A stretch of DNA of 64,000 nucleotides from an uncultured Bifidobacterium sp. (lineage in GTDB: Bacteria; Actinomycetota; Actinomycetes; Actinomycetales; Bifidobacteriaceae): contig NZ_CASEXV010000090.1 in the NCBI RefSeq assembly GCF_949292005.1, positions 10,281 to 74,280 on the forward strand, written 5' to 3'. A program made the translations under genes and the position numbers. Below, one piece after another: positions 16,580-24,103 of the stretch (position 1 is the stretch's first letter; the number at the start of each line of letters is the position of its first letter). Under the pieces are notes generated by a model that saw only the letters and a list, made by a program, of their open reading frames with translations, made no database searches and had not been told where the DNA came from.

Positions 16580-18118
16580 GTGACAGGGAAATCAGCATAC
16601 GGTATGGAAACACGAACCACGGCGCATCAAACCGGAGTCACCCATCTGGAAAGCCATCCCTCCTCTGGCGACGGCACATTCCCCGAGGATGTCCCATCCG
16701 CCACACGACTCGAACACGACTGTCTGGGATCCGCGAGAGTACCTGCGGACGTCTACTGGGGAATCCACACCCATCGTGCGATGTCCAACTTCCCGCTCGG
16801 CTCCGCCCACGTCTCCGACCATCCCGAACTCATCGCCTCGTACGCTCTGGTGAAGCACGCCTGCGCGAGCGCGAACGCCGATCTGGGCCTTCTTGACGCC
16901 GGAACCGCCAAGGCGATCATCGCGGCCTGTCGGGAACTGGAACATGGAGAGCTCCAGGACCAGTTCCCCATTGATGTTCTCCAAGGCGGAGCGGGAACGT
17001 CGACGAACATGAACGTCAACGAGGTCATCGCGAACAGGGCGCTGGAGCTTTCCGGCCACGAGCGCGGCGAATACGACCTGATCCACCCCAACGACGACGT
17101 CAATATGTCGCAATCCACAAATGACACGTATCCCGCGGCATGCCGCCTCGCCATCGTCAGAGCGCTCTCCCCGCTCACCACGGAGACGACCGAGCTGGCC
17201 CTGTCGTTCCACGATCTCGCAGACCGGCACATCAACGATGTCACGATGGGCCGCACACAGCTGCAGGATGCCGTGCCCATGACCTTCGGACAGGAATTCC
17301 ATGCCTTCGCAAGTTTCCTCAAATCGGACGCGCGGGCACTCGGATCCATGGTGACGCCCCTGTGCGTCGTCAATCTGGGAGCCACCGCGGTGGGAACAGG
17401 CATCTGCGCGGATGTCCGTTTCCGGGACTTGGCGACGCGGACGTTGCGCAGCATCAGCGGTCTTCCCGTCACCGCTGCTTGGGATCCCGTGGCTGCGGTG
17501 AGCGATATGTCCGATTTCGTCTCCGTTTCAGCATCGCTGCGCAACCTGTCCCTGCATCTTAAGAAGGCCGCGGACGATCTCCGCCTCCTCAACTCCGGTC
17601 CGAGGGCCGGTCTGAACGACATCGACGTCCCACCCCGTCAGGCCGGAAGCAGCATCATGCCGGGAAAGATCAATCCGGTCGTCCCTGAAAGCGTCGACCA
17701 ATGCTGCTTTACGGTGATGGGCCTCGATGCGACCGTGTGTGCGGCCGCGGGATCGGGACAGCTTCAGCTCAACCCCTTCGAACCCGTCATCATGCATTCG
17801 ATTCTCACGCAGATTCGGCTGCTGGCGAACGCGATGCGCATGTTCCGCACCCTGTGCGTCGATGGCATCACCGTGAACATCGAGGGAGGGCGGAGACACG
17901 CTTTGGCGTCGCCAGCCCTGGCAACGGCTTTGAACCCGGTCATTGGATATGAGGGTTCACTGAAAATCGCGCAGGAATCAACCGAGTCGGGACGGCCTGT
18001 GCGCGACGTGGCGGCCGAGTTGACGGATCTTCCGGCATCCGAGCTCGACAGGCTTCTCGATCCGCTGACTCTGTCTCGGAAACTCGGACAAACCTGCCAT
18101 GAGCACCACGACGATTAA
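16580..18118 (+). CDS. aspA: Aspartate ammonia-lyase
   Basis: Converts L-aspartate to fumarate and ammonia; a cytoplasmic homotetramer of the fumarase/aspartase superfamily. The signature GSSIMPGKINPVVPE near residue 350 has the NPVVPE ending of aspartases rather than the NPT of class II fumarases. Other conserved stretches are QGGAGTSTNMNVNEV, NDDVNMSQSTNDTYP and VTMGRTQLQDAVPMTFGQE. The start is unsure: GTG 16580 (512 aa) has GGAGG four bases upstream, ATG 16553 has none, and ATG 16604 is weak. All leave a non-conserved extension before LEHDCLGSARVPADVYWG. Confidence 0.88.
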   Translation: MTGKSAYGMETRTTAHQTGVTHLESHPSSGDGTFPEDVPSATRLEHDCLGSARVPADVYWGIHTHRAMSNFPLGSAHVSDHPELIASYALVKHACASANADLGLLDAGTAKAIIAACRELEHGELQDQFPIDVLQGGAGTSTNMNVNEVIANRALELSGHERGEYDLIHPNDDVNMSQSTNDTYPAACRLAIVRALSPLTTETTELALSFHDLADRHINDVTMGRTQLQDAVPMTFGQEFHAFASFLKSDARALGSMVTPLCVVNLGATAVGTGICADVRFRDLATRTLRSISGLPVTAAWDPVAAVSDMSDFVSVSASLRNLSLHLKKAADDLRLLNSGPRAGLNDIDVPPRQAGSSIMPGKINPVVPESVDQCCFTVMGLDATVCAAAGSGQLQLNPFEPVIMHSILTQIRLLANAMRMFRTLCVDGITVNIEGGRRHALASPALATALNPVIGYEGSLKIAQESTESGRPVRDVAAELTDLPASELDRLLDPLTLSRKLGQTCHEHHDD

Positions 18119-18148
18119 TGTGCAGGTGGCCGGCTAAAGCACACCACC

Positions 18149-18170
18149 GGCCGATCAGACACCATCGGCC
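18149..18170. terminator. Candidate bidirectional terminator between aspA and parE
   Basis: GGCCGAT and ATCGGCC form a perfect 7-bp stem with an 8-base loop in the 61-base gap between two convergent stops. No T tract on either side. Confidence 0.5.
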
Positions 18171-18179
18171 GACCAGGCA

Positions 18180-20432
18180 TCAGGTGTCGATGTTGGACCT
18201 GTCGAAATCATCCGCATTATCGATGATGAACTGCTTTCGAGGAGGAACGTTGTCCCCCATAAGCAGGTCGAAGACGGAGCTCGCCTGACGTGCGTCCTCC
18301 ATACGGATTCTGCGCAGCATTCGGGTGCGCGGATCCATCGTCGTGTCCGCCAACTGATCGGCATCCATCTCGCCGAGTCCCTTGTACCGCTGGATGTCGT
18401 CGTTGAAATCGATGTGACGGGCTCGCAGGTCCGCGATCCGACCTGCGAGTTCATCGTCGGAATAGGTGTAGAGGTACTCTCCTTTGCGCTTCCCGGACAG
18501 GGCTATGCGATGAAGCGGCGGCACGGCGGCGTAGACACGGCCATCCTCGATCAGACCCCGCATATACCGGTAGAACAGCGTGAGCAGAAGAATGCGTATA
18601 TGGGCACCATCCACGTCGGCGTCCGTCATCATGATGATCTTGTGGTACCGTGCCTGCCCGATGTCGAAGCCCGCTCCGGAACCGGCTCCCACCACTTGGA
18701 TGATCGCAGAGCACTCCTTGTTCGACAGCATCTGGGAGACGCTCGCCTTCTGCACGTTGAGGATCTTTCCTCTGATGGGGAGAAGCGCCTGGAACTGGGA
18801 GTTCCGCGCGGCCTTTGCTGTTCCCAATGCGGAGTCGCCCTCGACGATGAACAGTTCGGCGATATCGTCGTTCCCGGGTTGACAGTCCGACAGCTTCGAT
18901 GGCATCGAGGCGGATTCGAGGGCGTTCTTGCGCCTTGTGACCTCCTTGGTCCGCCGCGCCTGAATTCGGGCGTGCATCTCCCCCACGATCTTGTCGAGCA
19001 CACGCGCCGACTGATCCTTGTATCCGCGACGCGAGCCGAAAATCATCTCACCGAACTGCTTGTCGGTGATCGACGCGACGATCGGTCTGACGGGCGCGGT
19101 TCCGAGGACGTCCTTGGTCTGTCCCTGGAACTGCGGCTCGGCTATCCTCACGGTGACAACGGCCACCAGACCAGCGAGGATGTCATCACGCTCGACCCGG
19201 ATCGACGAATCCTTGAGATTGACCTTGAGACGACGGGCGTTGGTTTCGACCGCCTTGCGAACCTGGCGGGCCATCGCCTGAAGGAAGCCATCCACATGCA
19301 TGCCACCGCCGGGAGTCTCGACGACGTTGACGAAGCTGCGGATGGTGGTGTCATATCCATTCGTCCAACGCAGGGCGATGTCGACACCGCACTCTCGCGT
19401 GACCTCCTGAGCGGTGAGCTCCCCATTCGCTCCCACCGATTGCGTCTCCTCGCGGTAAGTGTCGTTCCCGCTGATATGCCAGATGTCGCTGACGGGCTCG
19501 CCCGAGGACAGGAAGTCGACGAAGTCCCGAACCCCGCCGGTATGCTGGAACGTCTCCACACGTCGATGATCGGGAATCCCCGTGTCGACGATGGTCTCGT
19601 CGTCACCGTCTGCCCGCTCGCCACCGTCATCGCGTTCATCGTCCTCAGGCACCACGGCATCGCCGGCAGGATCCGACGGTGTGTCCACCTCGCTCATCTC
19701 GTCTATCGAGTCGTCGCCCGTCGCCGGAATGGTCTCGTCGACGACAACGATCGTCAATCCGGGAACCAAAAAAGTGGTCTGGCGGACCCTGTCGATCAAC
19801 TGGTCGTAACTGAAACGGGCGGTGTCGTTGAAAATCTCGGGATCGGCCCAGTATCTGATGCGGGTCCCGGTCGTTTTTCGGCCAACCTTGCCCAGAATAT
19901 CCAAAGGCGTCGGCCTGTTCTTCCTGGTCCGATGGAATGGCGATTCCGGGGATGGCTCCGAGGAATCCCCATCCTCATAGGTTCCGGGGTGTCCTTGGTG
20001 GAACGCCATGTGATGGGTAACACCATCCCTGTCCACCTCGACGTCCAGACGCGAGCTCAGAGCATTCACCACGGAGGAGCCGACACCGTGCAGTCCTCCC
20101 GCGGCCGTGTATGCGGAGTTGCCGAACTTCGCTCCGGCGTGGAGCTTGGTAAGAACCACCTCAACGCCCGTCAACCCCGTTTTCGGCTCGACGTCCACTG
20201 GTATCCCTCGGCCGTTGTCGGCCACTTCAACGGACCCATCGCCATGAAGCGTGACGACTATGCGTGTGCAGGCCCCGGCAAGGGCCTCGTCCACGGCGTT
20301 GTCGAGAATCTCCCACAGACAGTGCATCAACCCTTGGCTATCGGTTGTTCCGATGTACATTCCCGGACGCTTGCGAACTGCGTCAAGACCCTCGAGCACC
20401 GACAGATCCTTGGCACTGTACACTTTAGCCAT
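18180..20432 (-). CDS. parE: DNA topoisomerase IV subunit B
   Basis: The ATPase subunit of topoisomerase IV, 750 aa. The GHKL ATP-binding fold shows EILDNAVDEA, VADNGRGIPVD, GLHGVGSSVVNALS; the TOPRIM domain shows FIVEGDSALGTAKAARNSQF, RGKILNV and the metal site MMTDADVDGAHI. The C-terminus RKQFIIDNADDFDRSNIDT is typical of type IIA B subunits. An acidic low-complexity insert occupies about residues 233-290, between the ATPase and transducer parts. Paired with parC upstream, which favours ParE over GyrB. ATG at 20432 follows GGAGGACATGA. Confidence 0.92.
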   Translation of the reverse strand: MAKVYSAKDLSVLEGLDAVRKRPGMYIGTTDSQGLMHCLWEILDNAVDEALAGACTRIVVTLHGDGSVEVADNGRGIPVDVEPKTGLTGVEVVLTKLHAGAKFGNSAYTAAGGLHGVGSSVVNALSSRLDVEVDRDGVTHHMAFHQGHPGTYEDGDSSEPSPESPFHRTRKNRPTPLDILGKVGRKTTGTRIRYWADPEIFNDTARFSYDQLIDRVRQTTFLVPGLTIVVVDETIPATGDDSIDEMSEVDTPSDPAGDAVVPEDDERDDGGERADGDDETIVDTGIPDHRRVETFQHTGGVRDFVDFLSSGEPVSDIWHISGNDTYREETQSVGANGELTAQEVTRECGVDIALRWTNGYDTTIRSFVNVVETPGGGMHVDGFLQAMARQVRKAVETNARRLKVNLKDSSIRVERDDILAGLVAVVTVRIAEPQFQGQTKDVLGTAPVRPIVASITDKQFGEMIFGSRRGYKDQSARVLDKIVGEMHARIQARRTKEVTRRKNALESASMPSKLSDCQPGNDDIAELFIVEGDSALGTAKAARNSQFQALLPIRGKILNVQKASVSQMLSNKECSAIIQVVGAGSGAGFDIGQARYHKIIMMTDADVDGAHIRILLLTLFYRYMRGLIEDGRVYAAVPPLHRIALSGKRKGEYLYTYSDDELAGRIADLRARHIDFNDDIQRYKGLGEMDADQLADTTMDPRTRMLRRIRMEDARQASSVFDLLMGDNVPPRKQFIIDNADDFDRSNIDT

Positions 20433-20518
20433 TCATGTCCTCCGACCGTGACCGTGAAATATCCTCGTCTCCCACAGGGATCCCTGTTACCTCCCTCCGT
20501 GCTCCGGAGAAAGCATTC

Positions 20519-22030
20519 TCATTGATCAAGGAAGTCGCGCAGAGTCTGGGATCTTGAAGGATGCCTGAGCTTCGACATCGTCTTGGACTCAATCTGGCGG
20601 ATGCGCTCACGGGTCACCCCATAGACGCGTCCGATATCGTCGAGCGTTTTGGGCTGACCGTCCTCCAAGCCGTAACGCATTTTGATGACGCCCGCCTCGC
20701 GCGGGGACAGCGTCTCAAGAACCTGCTTAAACTGCTCCTGCAACAGGGAGAACGCGACGGCGTCAGACGGCGCGATGGCATCCGTGTCCTCGATCAGGTC
20801 GCCGAATTCGGAGTCCCCATCCTCTCCCAACGGCGTGTGCAGGGATATGGGCTCACGTCCGTACTTCTGGACCTCCTGAACCTTCTCCACCGGCATGTCC
20901 AGCTCACGTGCGATCTCATCAGGAGTGGGCTCTCTTCCCAAATCCTGAAGCATCTGACGCTGGACTCTGGAGAGCTTGTTGATGACCTCGACCATATGGA
21001 CTGGCACGCGTATCGTACGAGCCTGATCGGCCATGGCACGGGTGATGGCCTGCCGAATCCACCAGGTCGCATAGGTCGAGAATTTGAATCCCTTCTTCCA
21101 ATCAAACTTCTCAACCGCACGAATCAGACCGAGGTTACCCTCCTGAATCAGATCCAGGAACAGCATCCCTCGTCCGGTGTAGCGTTTGGCCAAGGAGACG
21201 ACAAGCCTCAGATTCGCCTCAAGAAGATGGTCCTTCGCCTTCTTGCCATCCGCCGCGGCCCATTGAAGCTCCCTGCGGCGTTGGAACGTCATGGACTGGG
21301 AGTCGGTGTCAAGCAGGTGCTGGGCGTACAGACCGGCCTCGATGCGCTCGGACAGGTCCACCTCCTGCTCGGCGTTGAGAAGACTGACTCTGCCTATCTG
21401 CTTGAGATAATCCTTGACCGGATCGGCCGTGGCTCCGGCGGACACCACTCTGCGTCGGGGATTGCCTGGCTTCACGCGGGGCTCGTCATCCTCATCATCC
21501 CGAACAGTGAAGGAACCCTTGGCTGGAGAATCATGGGACACGGTCTTCTCCGACCCATCTGCTTGCTCCGTGTCCTCATCCTCGCTGTCGTCGCCCTCAT
21601 GGTCAGGCTCCGAATCATCAGAGTCCTCAGAGTTCTCGGCATCATCGGAGTCTCCGTCGGAATCCGAATCCGCCTCGTCGACGTCCGAATCATCAATATC
21701 GAATTCCTCGTCCTCCACCGAGATGTCCACGTCCTCGTCGTCCAAAGTCGTGGCATCCACCTCATCCACCGAATTCGTCCCGGATGTGCGGCTCTTCCCC
21801 TTTCCCGAGGTTTTTCCCGACACGCCGCGCTTCGAGGATTGTGCTTTCGTCGTGGACGAAGGGCTTTTGGCTCCGGACTTCGCCTTCGTCGCGGATGCGG
21901 CCGATGTCTTCTTCGGCTTCGTCGTTCGAGAGCGCGCGGCCGTTCCACGACCCTTCACGGCAGTCTCGTCTCCGGCCTTCTGCGCCTGATCGACATGTTC
22001 CTGCGTCGTCGCTGATTCCTTGGTGGCCAA
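20519..22030 (-). CDS. rpoD: Primary sigma factor (RpoD/HrdB type)
   Basis: The housekeeping sigma factor, 503 aa. Region 1.2 begins at DPVKDYLKQIGRV; region 2 shows LAKRYTGRGMLFLDLIQEGN, KFSTYATWWIRQAITRA and IRVPVHMVE; region 3 follows; region 4.2 shows YGVTRERIRQIESKTMSKL. The N-terminal 190 residues are a Lys/Ala-rich then very acidic, low-complexity stretch with no ordered 1.1 domain evident. I place the start at TTG 22030 because GGGAGG lies seven bases upstream and the protein then begins (M)ATKESATTQ; the longer ATG frame has no ribosome site. Flanked by parE and a DUF4192-like gene, as in other actinobacteria. Confidence 0.93.
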   Translation of the reverse strand: MATKESATTQEHVDQAQKAGDETAVKGRGTAARSRTTKPKKTSAASATKAKSGAKSPSSTTKAQSSKRGVSGKTSGKGKSRTSGTNSVDEVDATTLDDEDVDISVEDEEFDIDDSDVDEADSDSDGDSDDAENSEDSDDSEPDHEGDDSEDEDTEQADGSEKTVSHDSPAKGSFTVRDDEDDEPRVKPGNPRRRVVSAGATADPVKDYLKQIGRVSLLNAEQEVDLSERIEAGLYAQHLLDTDSQSMTFQRRRELQWAAADGKKAKDHLLEANLRLVVSLAKRYTGRGMLFLDLIQEGNLGLIRAVEKFDWKKGFKFSTYATWWIRQAITRAMADQARTIRVPVHMVEVINKLSRVQRQMLQDLGREPTPDEIARELDMPVEKVQEVQKYGREPISLHTPLGEDGDSEFGDLIEDTDAIAPSDAVAFSLLQEQFKQVLETLSPREAGVIKMRYGLEDGQPKTLDDIGRVYGVTRERIRQIESKTMSKLRHPSRSQTLRDFLDQ

Positions 22031-22135
22031 GCTCTTTCCTCCCACGTCATGCCCCCGCCGCCCATTCGGGCATAGCTTAGGCAAGGGCAAATCGTCAACC
22101 ATTGGAGTTAACCACCGACGGAGGACTAAATTCCC

Positions 22136-22810
22136 CTATTCCTCTGGGAATGAAACATCACATCTTTTCGACGCGCCCACCCACGCCGGGAAAACGCCTC
22201 TGTCAAGAGCGGACATCACAATCGACGCCAACGAGCACGAGGAATCGGCATCATGCGCGGACTCAGCCCTGCGCCGGGCTCCATCCCGCCCCATCCACCA
22301 CATTACATACGCGATCACGGCATGGGGTTGCGCAGATTGACTGGATTCAGCCATCGCCGCCATGCGCTCGAGGATGCTTATGGCACGGACGCACCGCTCC
22401 TCATCGGGCCGTGACTCGGGATCCTCGAAAGCCCGTGAAAGATGCTCCGACATTTTTGACACGCTGGCGGAATCATGTGGATGGGCCGCCATCGCGAGAA
22501 GGGAATCGACCTCATCGACCATGCAGACCACAGACACGATAAGACTGTCTCTGAACGACATGAACTCATTCACACCGACGAGCAGTATCTCCACATCGCC
22601 TTGGGACAGCGGGATACCTTTCGAAATAGCATCGACCCACCTTTCAAGCGGGTGGGCCAAGACGTCGTCGATGGTCGCCGCCAAACCATTCTCCCGACAT
22701 GAGGCACGCAGGTCATCCACGCGACCACGCATGCGTCCGCGCGCATTCTCGGTGTCGCAGCCATCCGCGCCGTCATCGTCCGTCCATTTCGTTTGGATGC
22801 AATCCTTCAT
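22136..22810 (-). CDS. DUF4192-like protein of unknown function
   Basis: A 224-aa helical protein with no signal peptide or membrane segment. I think it is a diverged and shortened DUF4192 member because it sits next to rpoD, where that family usually occurs, and because of the segment GVNEFMSFRDSLIVSVV; similarity is weak. Start at ATG 22810 (MKDCIQTKW) is supported by GGAGGTGGGGGAG. The frame stays open to a TTG at 22957, where SGCLPSAEAISARVGIAF resembles part of DUF4192, so the true start could be there; that would leave only three bases to the divergent synthase gene. Function unknown. Confidence 0.5.
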   Translation of the reverse strand: MKDCIQTKWTDDDGADGCDTENARGRMRGRVDDLRASCRENGLAATIDDVLAHPLERWVDAISKGIPLSQGDVEILLVGVNEFMSFRDSLIVSVVCMVDEVDSLLAMAAHPHDSASVSKMSEHLSRAFEDPESRPDEERCVRAISILERMAAMAESSQSAQPHAVIAYVMWWMGRDGARRRAESAHDADSSCSLASIVMSALDRGVFPAWVGASKRCDVSFPEE

Positions 22811-22960
22811 TCGAGCTCCCCCACCTCCAGGTTCATGCGCCATCGTGTCGAACGCAATCCCCACTCTCGCCGATATGGCTTCAGCCGAAGGAAGGCACCC
22901 GGAAGTGTGGTCAAACGCACCGGCCACAACGACGTAGAACGGTGTGGCTAATCTCAAGGC

Positions 22961-24061
22961 ATGAGCTGCATCCCCGATCGATCCTCCATAGAGAGGCGCT
23001 CTCTCGACCTCATCGACCGCTATGCGCCGCCCGTGAGCCGTTCGACGGCCGATGACGTGTGCTCCCGCGTGCTGGCCGATGTCGTGTCCCAGGCGCAGTC
23101 ATCCACCGTCGGAGGCAAAAGGCTGAGAGCCCGTCTCGCCCTTGCCTCGTATCTATGCCTCCACGGCGAGCATATGGACGCCATGCTTGACCTCGCGTGC
23201 GCGATCGAGATATTCCAGACCGCGGCGCTCGTCCACGACGACATCATCGACGACTCCGACCTTCGACGCGGCCAGCCCAGTGCGCACAGGGCTCTGGGAA
23301 ACCGCGTCCACAGCGCGCGGATAGGCCGTGGCCTGGGACTTATGCTGGGAGACGTTCTCGCCACGTGCAGCATCGACGCCGCCGCCACAGCCTCCTCCTC
23401 CCTATGCAATGCGGGTCTTGTGGTCTCGTCTTTCCTCACCATGCAGCGGGACGTCGGGGTTGGACAAGTCATGGATCTTGGCGTCGAGCTCACCCCACTG
23501 TCCGAACCACGCGAGCTCGTGGGCGCATCATTGAACGTCTTTCGATGGAAAACCGCGAGCTACACCACGATCGCCCCGTTGGAGCTGGGATTCCTGGCTT
23601 CCGGTTCCTGGGAGCCCGCCGACTGCGTGAAGGCGGCTCATGCAATCGGCGAACCCCTTGGCGTGGCGTTCCAGCTTGAGGATGACCTTCTTGATGTCGT
23701 GGGTTCGCCGTCCTCCACCGGCAAACCAGTCGGCGGCGATATCAGGGAGGGGAAAAGAACCGTTCTTCTTGCGGACGCCATCGACTCCGCGCGGCCATCC
23801 GACAGGCAAACCCTCATATCCATCTTCGAGAAGCGCGAGCGGACGGATGAGGACGTTCGGACCGCGGCGGGAATTTTCGAATCCTCCGGAGCTCTTGAGA
23901 AGTCGCGCCAACGCATAGCCCATTTGTGGTCGCAAGCAGTGATGGCCATCGACTCATGTCGGCTCGACGACACGTCAAACGACCTTCTGAGGACGTCGTG
24001 CATGGAATTCGTGCCGATGATGGGCCATGCCCGCAAGGGAGACGCGGAGCCACTAAACTGA
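22961..24061 (+). CDS. Polyprenyl (geranylgeranyl-type) diphosphate synthase
   Basis: A 366-aa trans-prenyltransferase that condenses isopentenyl diphosphate onto an allylic diphosphate. The first Asp-rich motif is LVHDDIIDDSDLRRGQPS (about residues 90-107), the second is QLEDDLLDVVGSPSSTGKP (about 235), with GGKRLRARLA near residue 48 binding diphosphate. The aromatic and bulky residues before the first motif suggest a medium chain length, but I cannot set it. The ATG has only a weak AAGG ahead. The PASTA kinase follows after 42 bases, so the two are probably one operon; the same pairing occurs around pknL in mycobacteria. Confidence 0.9.
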   Translation: MSCIPDRSSIERRSLDLIDRYAPPVSRSTADDVCSRVLADVVSQAQSSTVGGKRLRARLALASYLCLHGEHMDAMLDLACAIEIFQTAALVHDDIIDDSDLRRGQPSAHRALGNRVHSARIGRGLGLMLGDVLATCSIDAAATASSSLCNAGLVVSSFLTMQRDVGVGQVMDLGVELTPLSEPRELVGASLNVFRWKTASYTTIAPLELGFLASGSWEPADCVKAAHAIGEPLGVAFQLEDDLLDVVGSPSSTGKPVGGDIREGKRTVLLADAIDSARPSDRQTLISIFEKRERTDEDVRTAAGIFESSGALEKSRQRIAHLWSQAVMAIDSCRLDDTSNDLLRTSCMEFVPMMGHARKGDAEPLN

Positions 24062-24103
24062 TGTCACCAGAACATCCATACAACGGGGGGCCGGCAGGAC
24101 ACC

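Noticed and set aside
18414..20525. 703-codon plus-strand frame opposite parE
   Set aside because: parE is certain from GHKL and TOPRIM motifs; the antisense protein has no recognisable domain or ribosome site.
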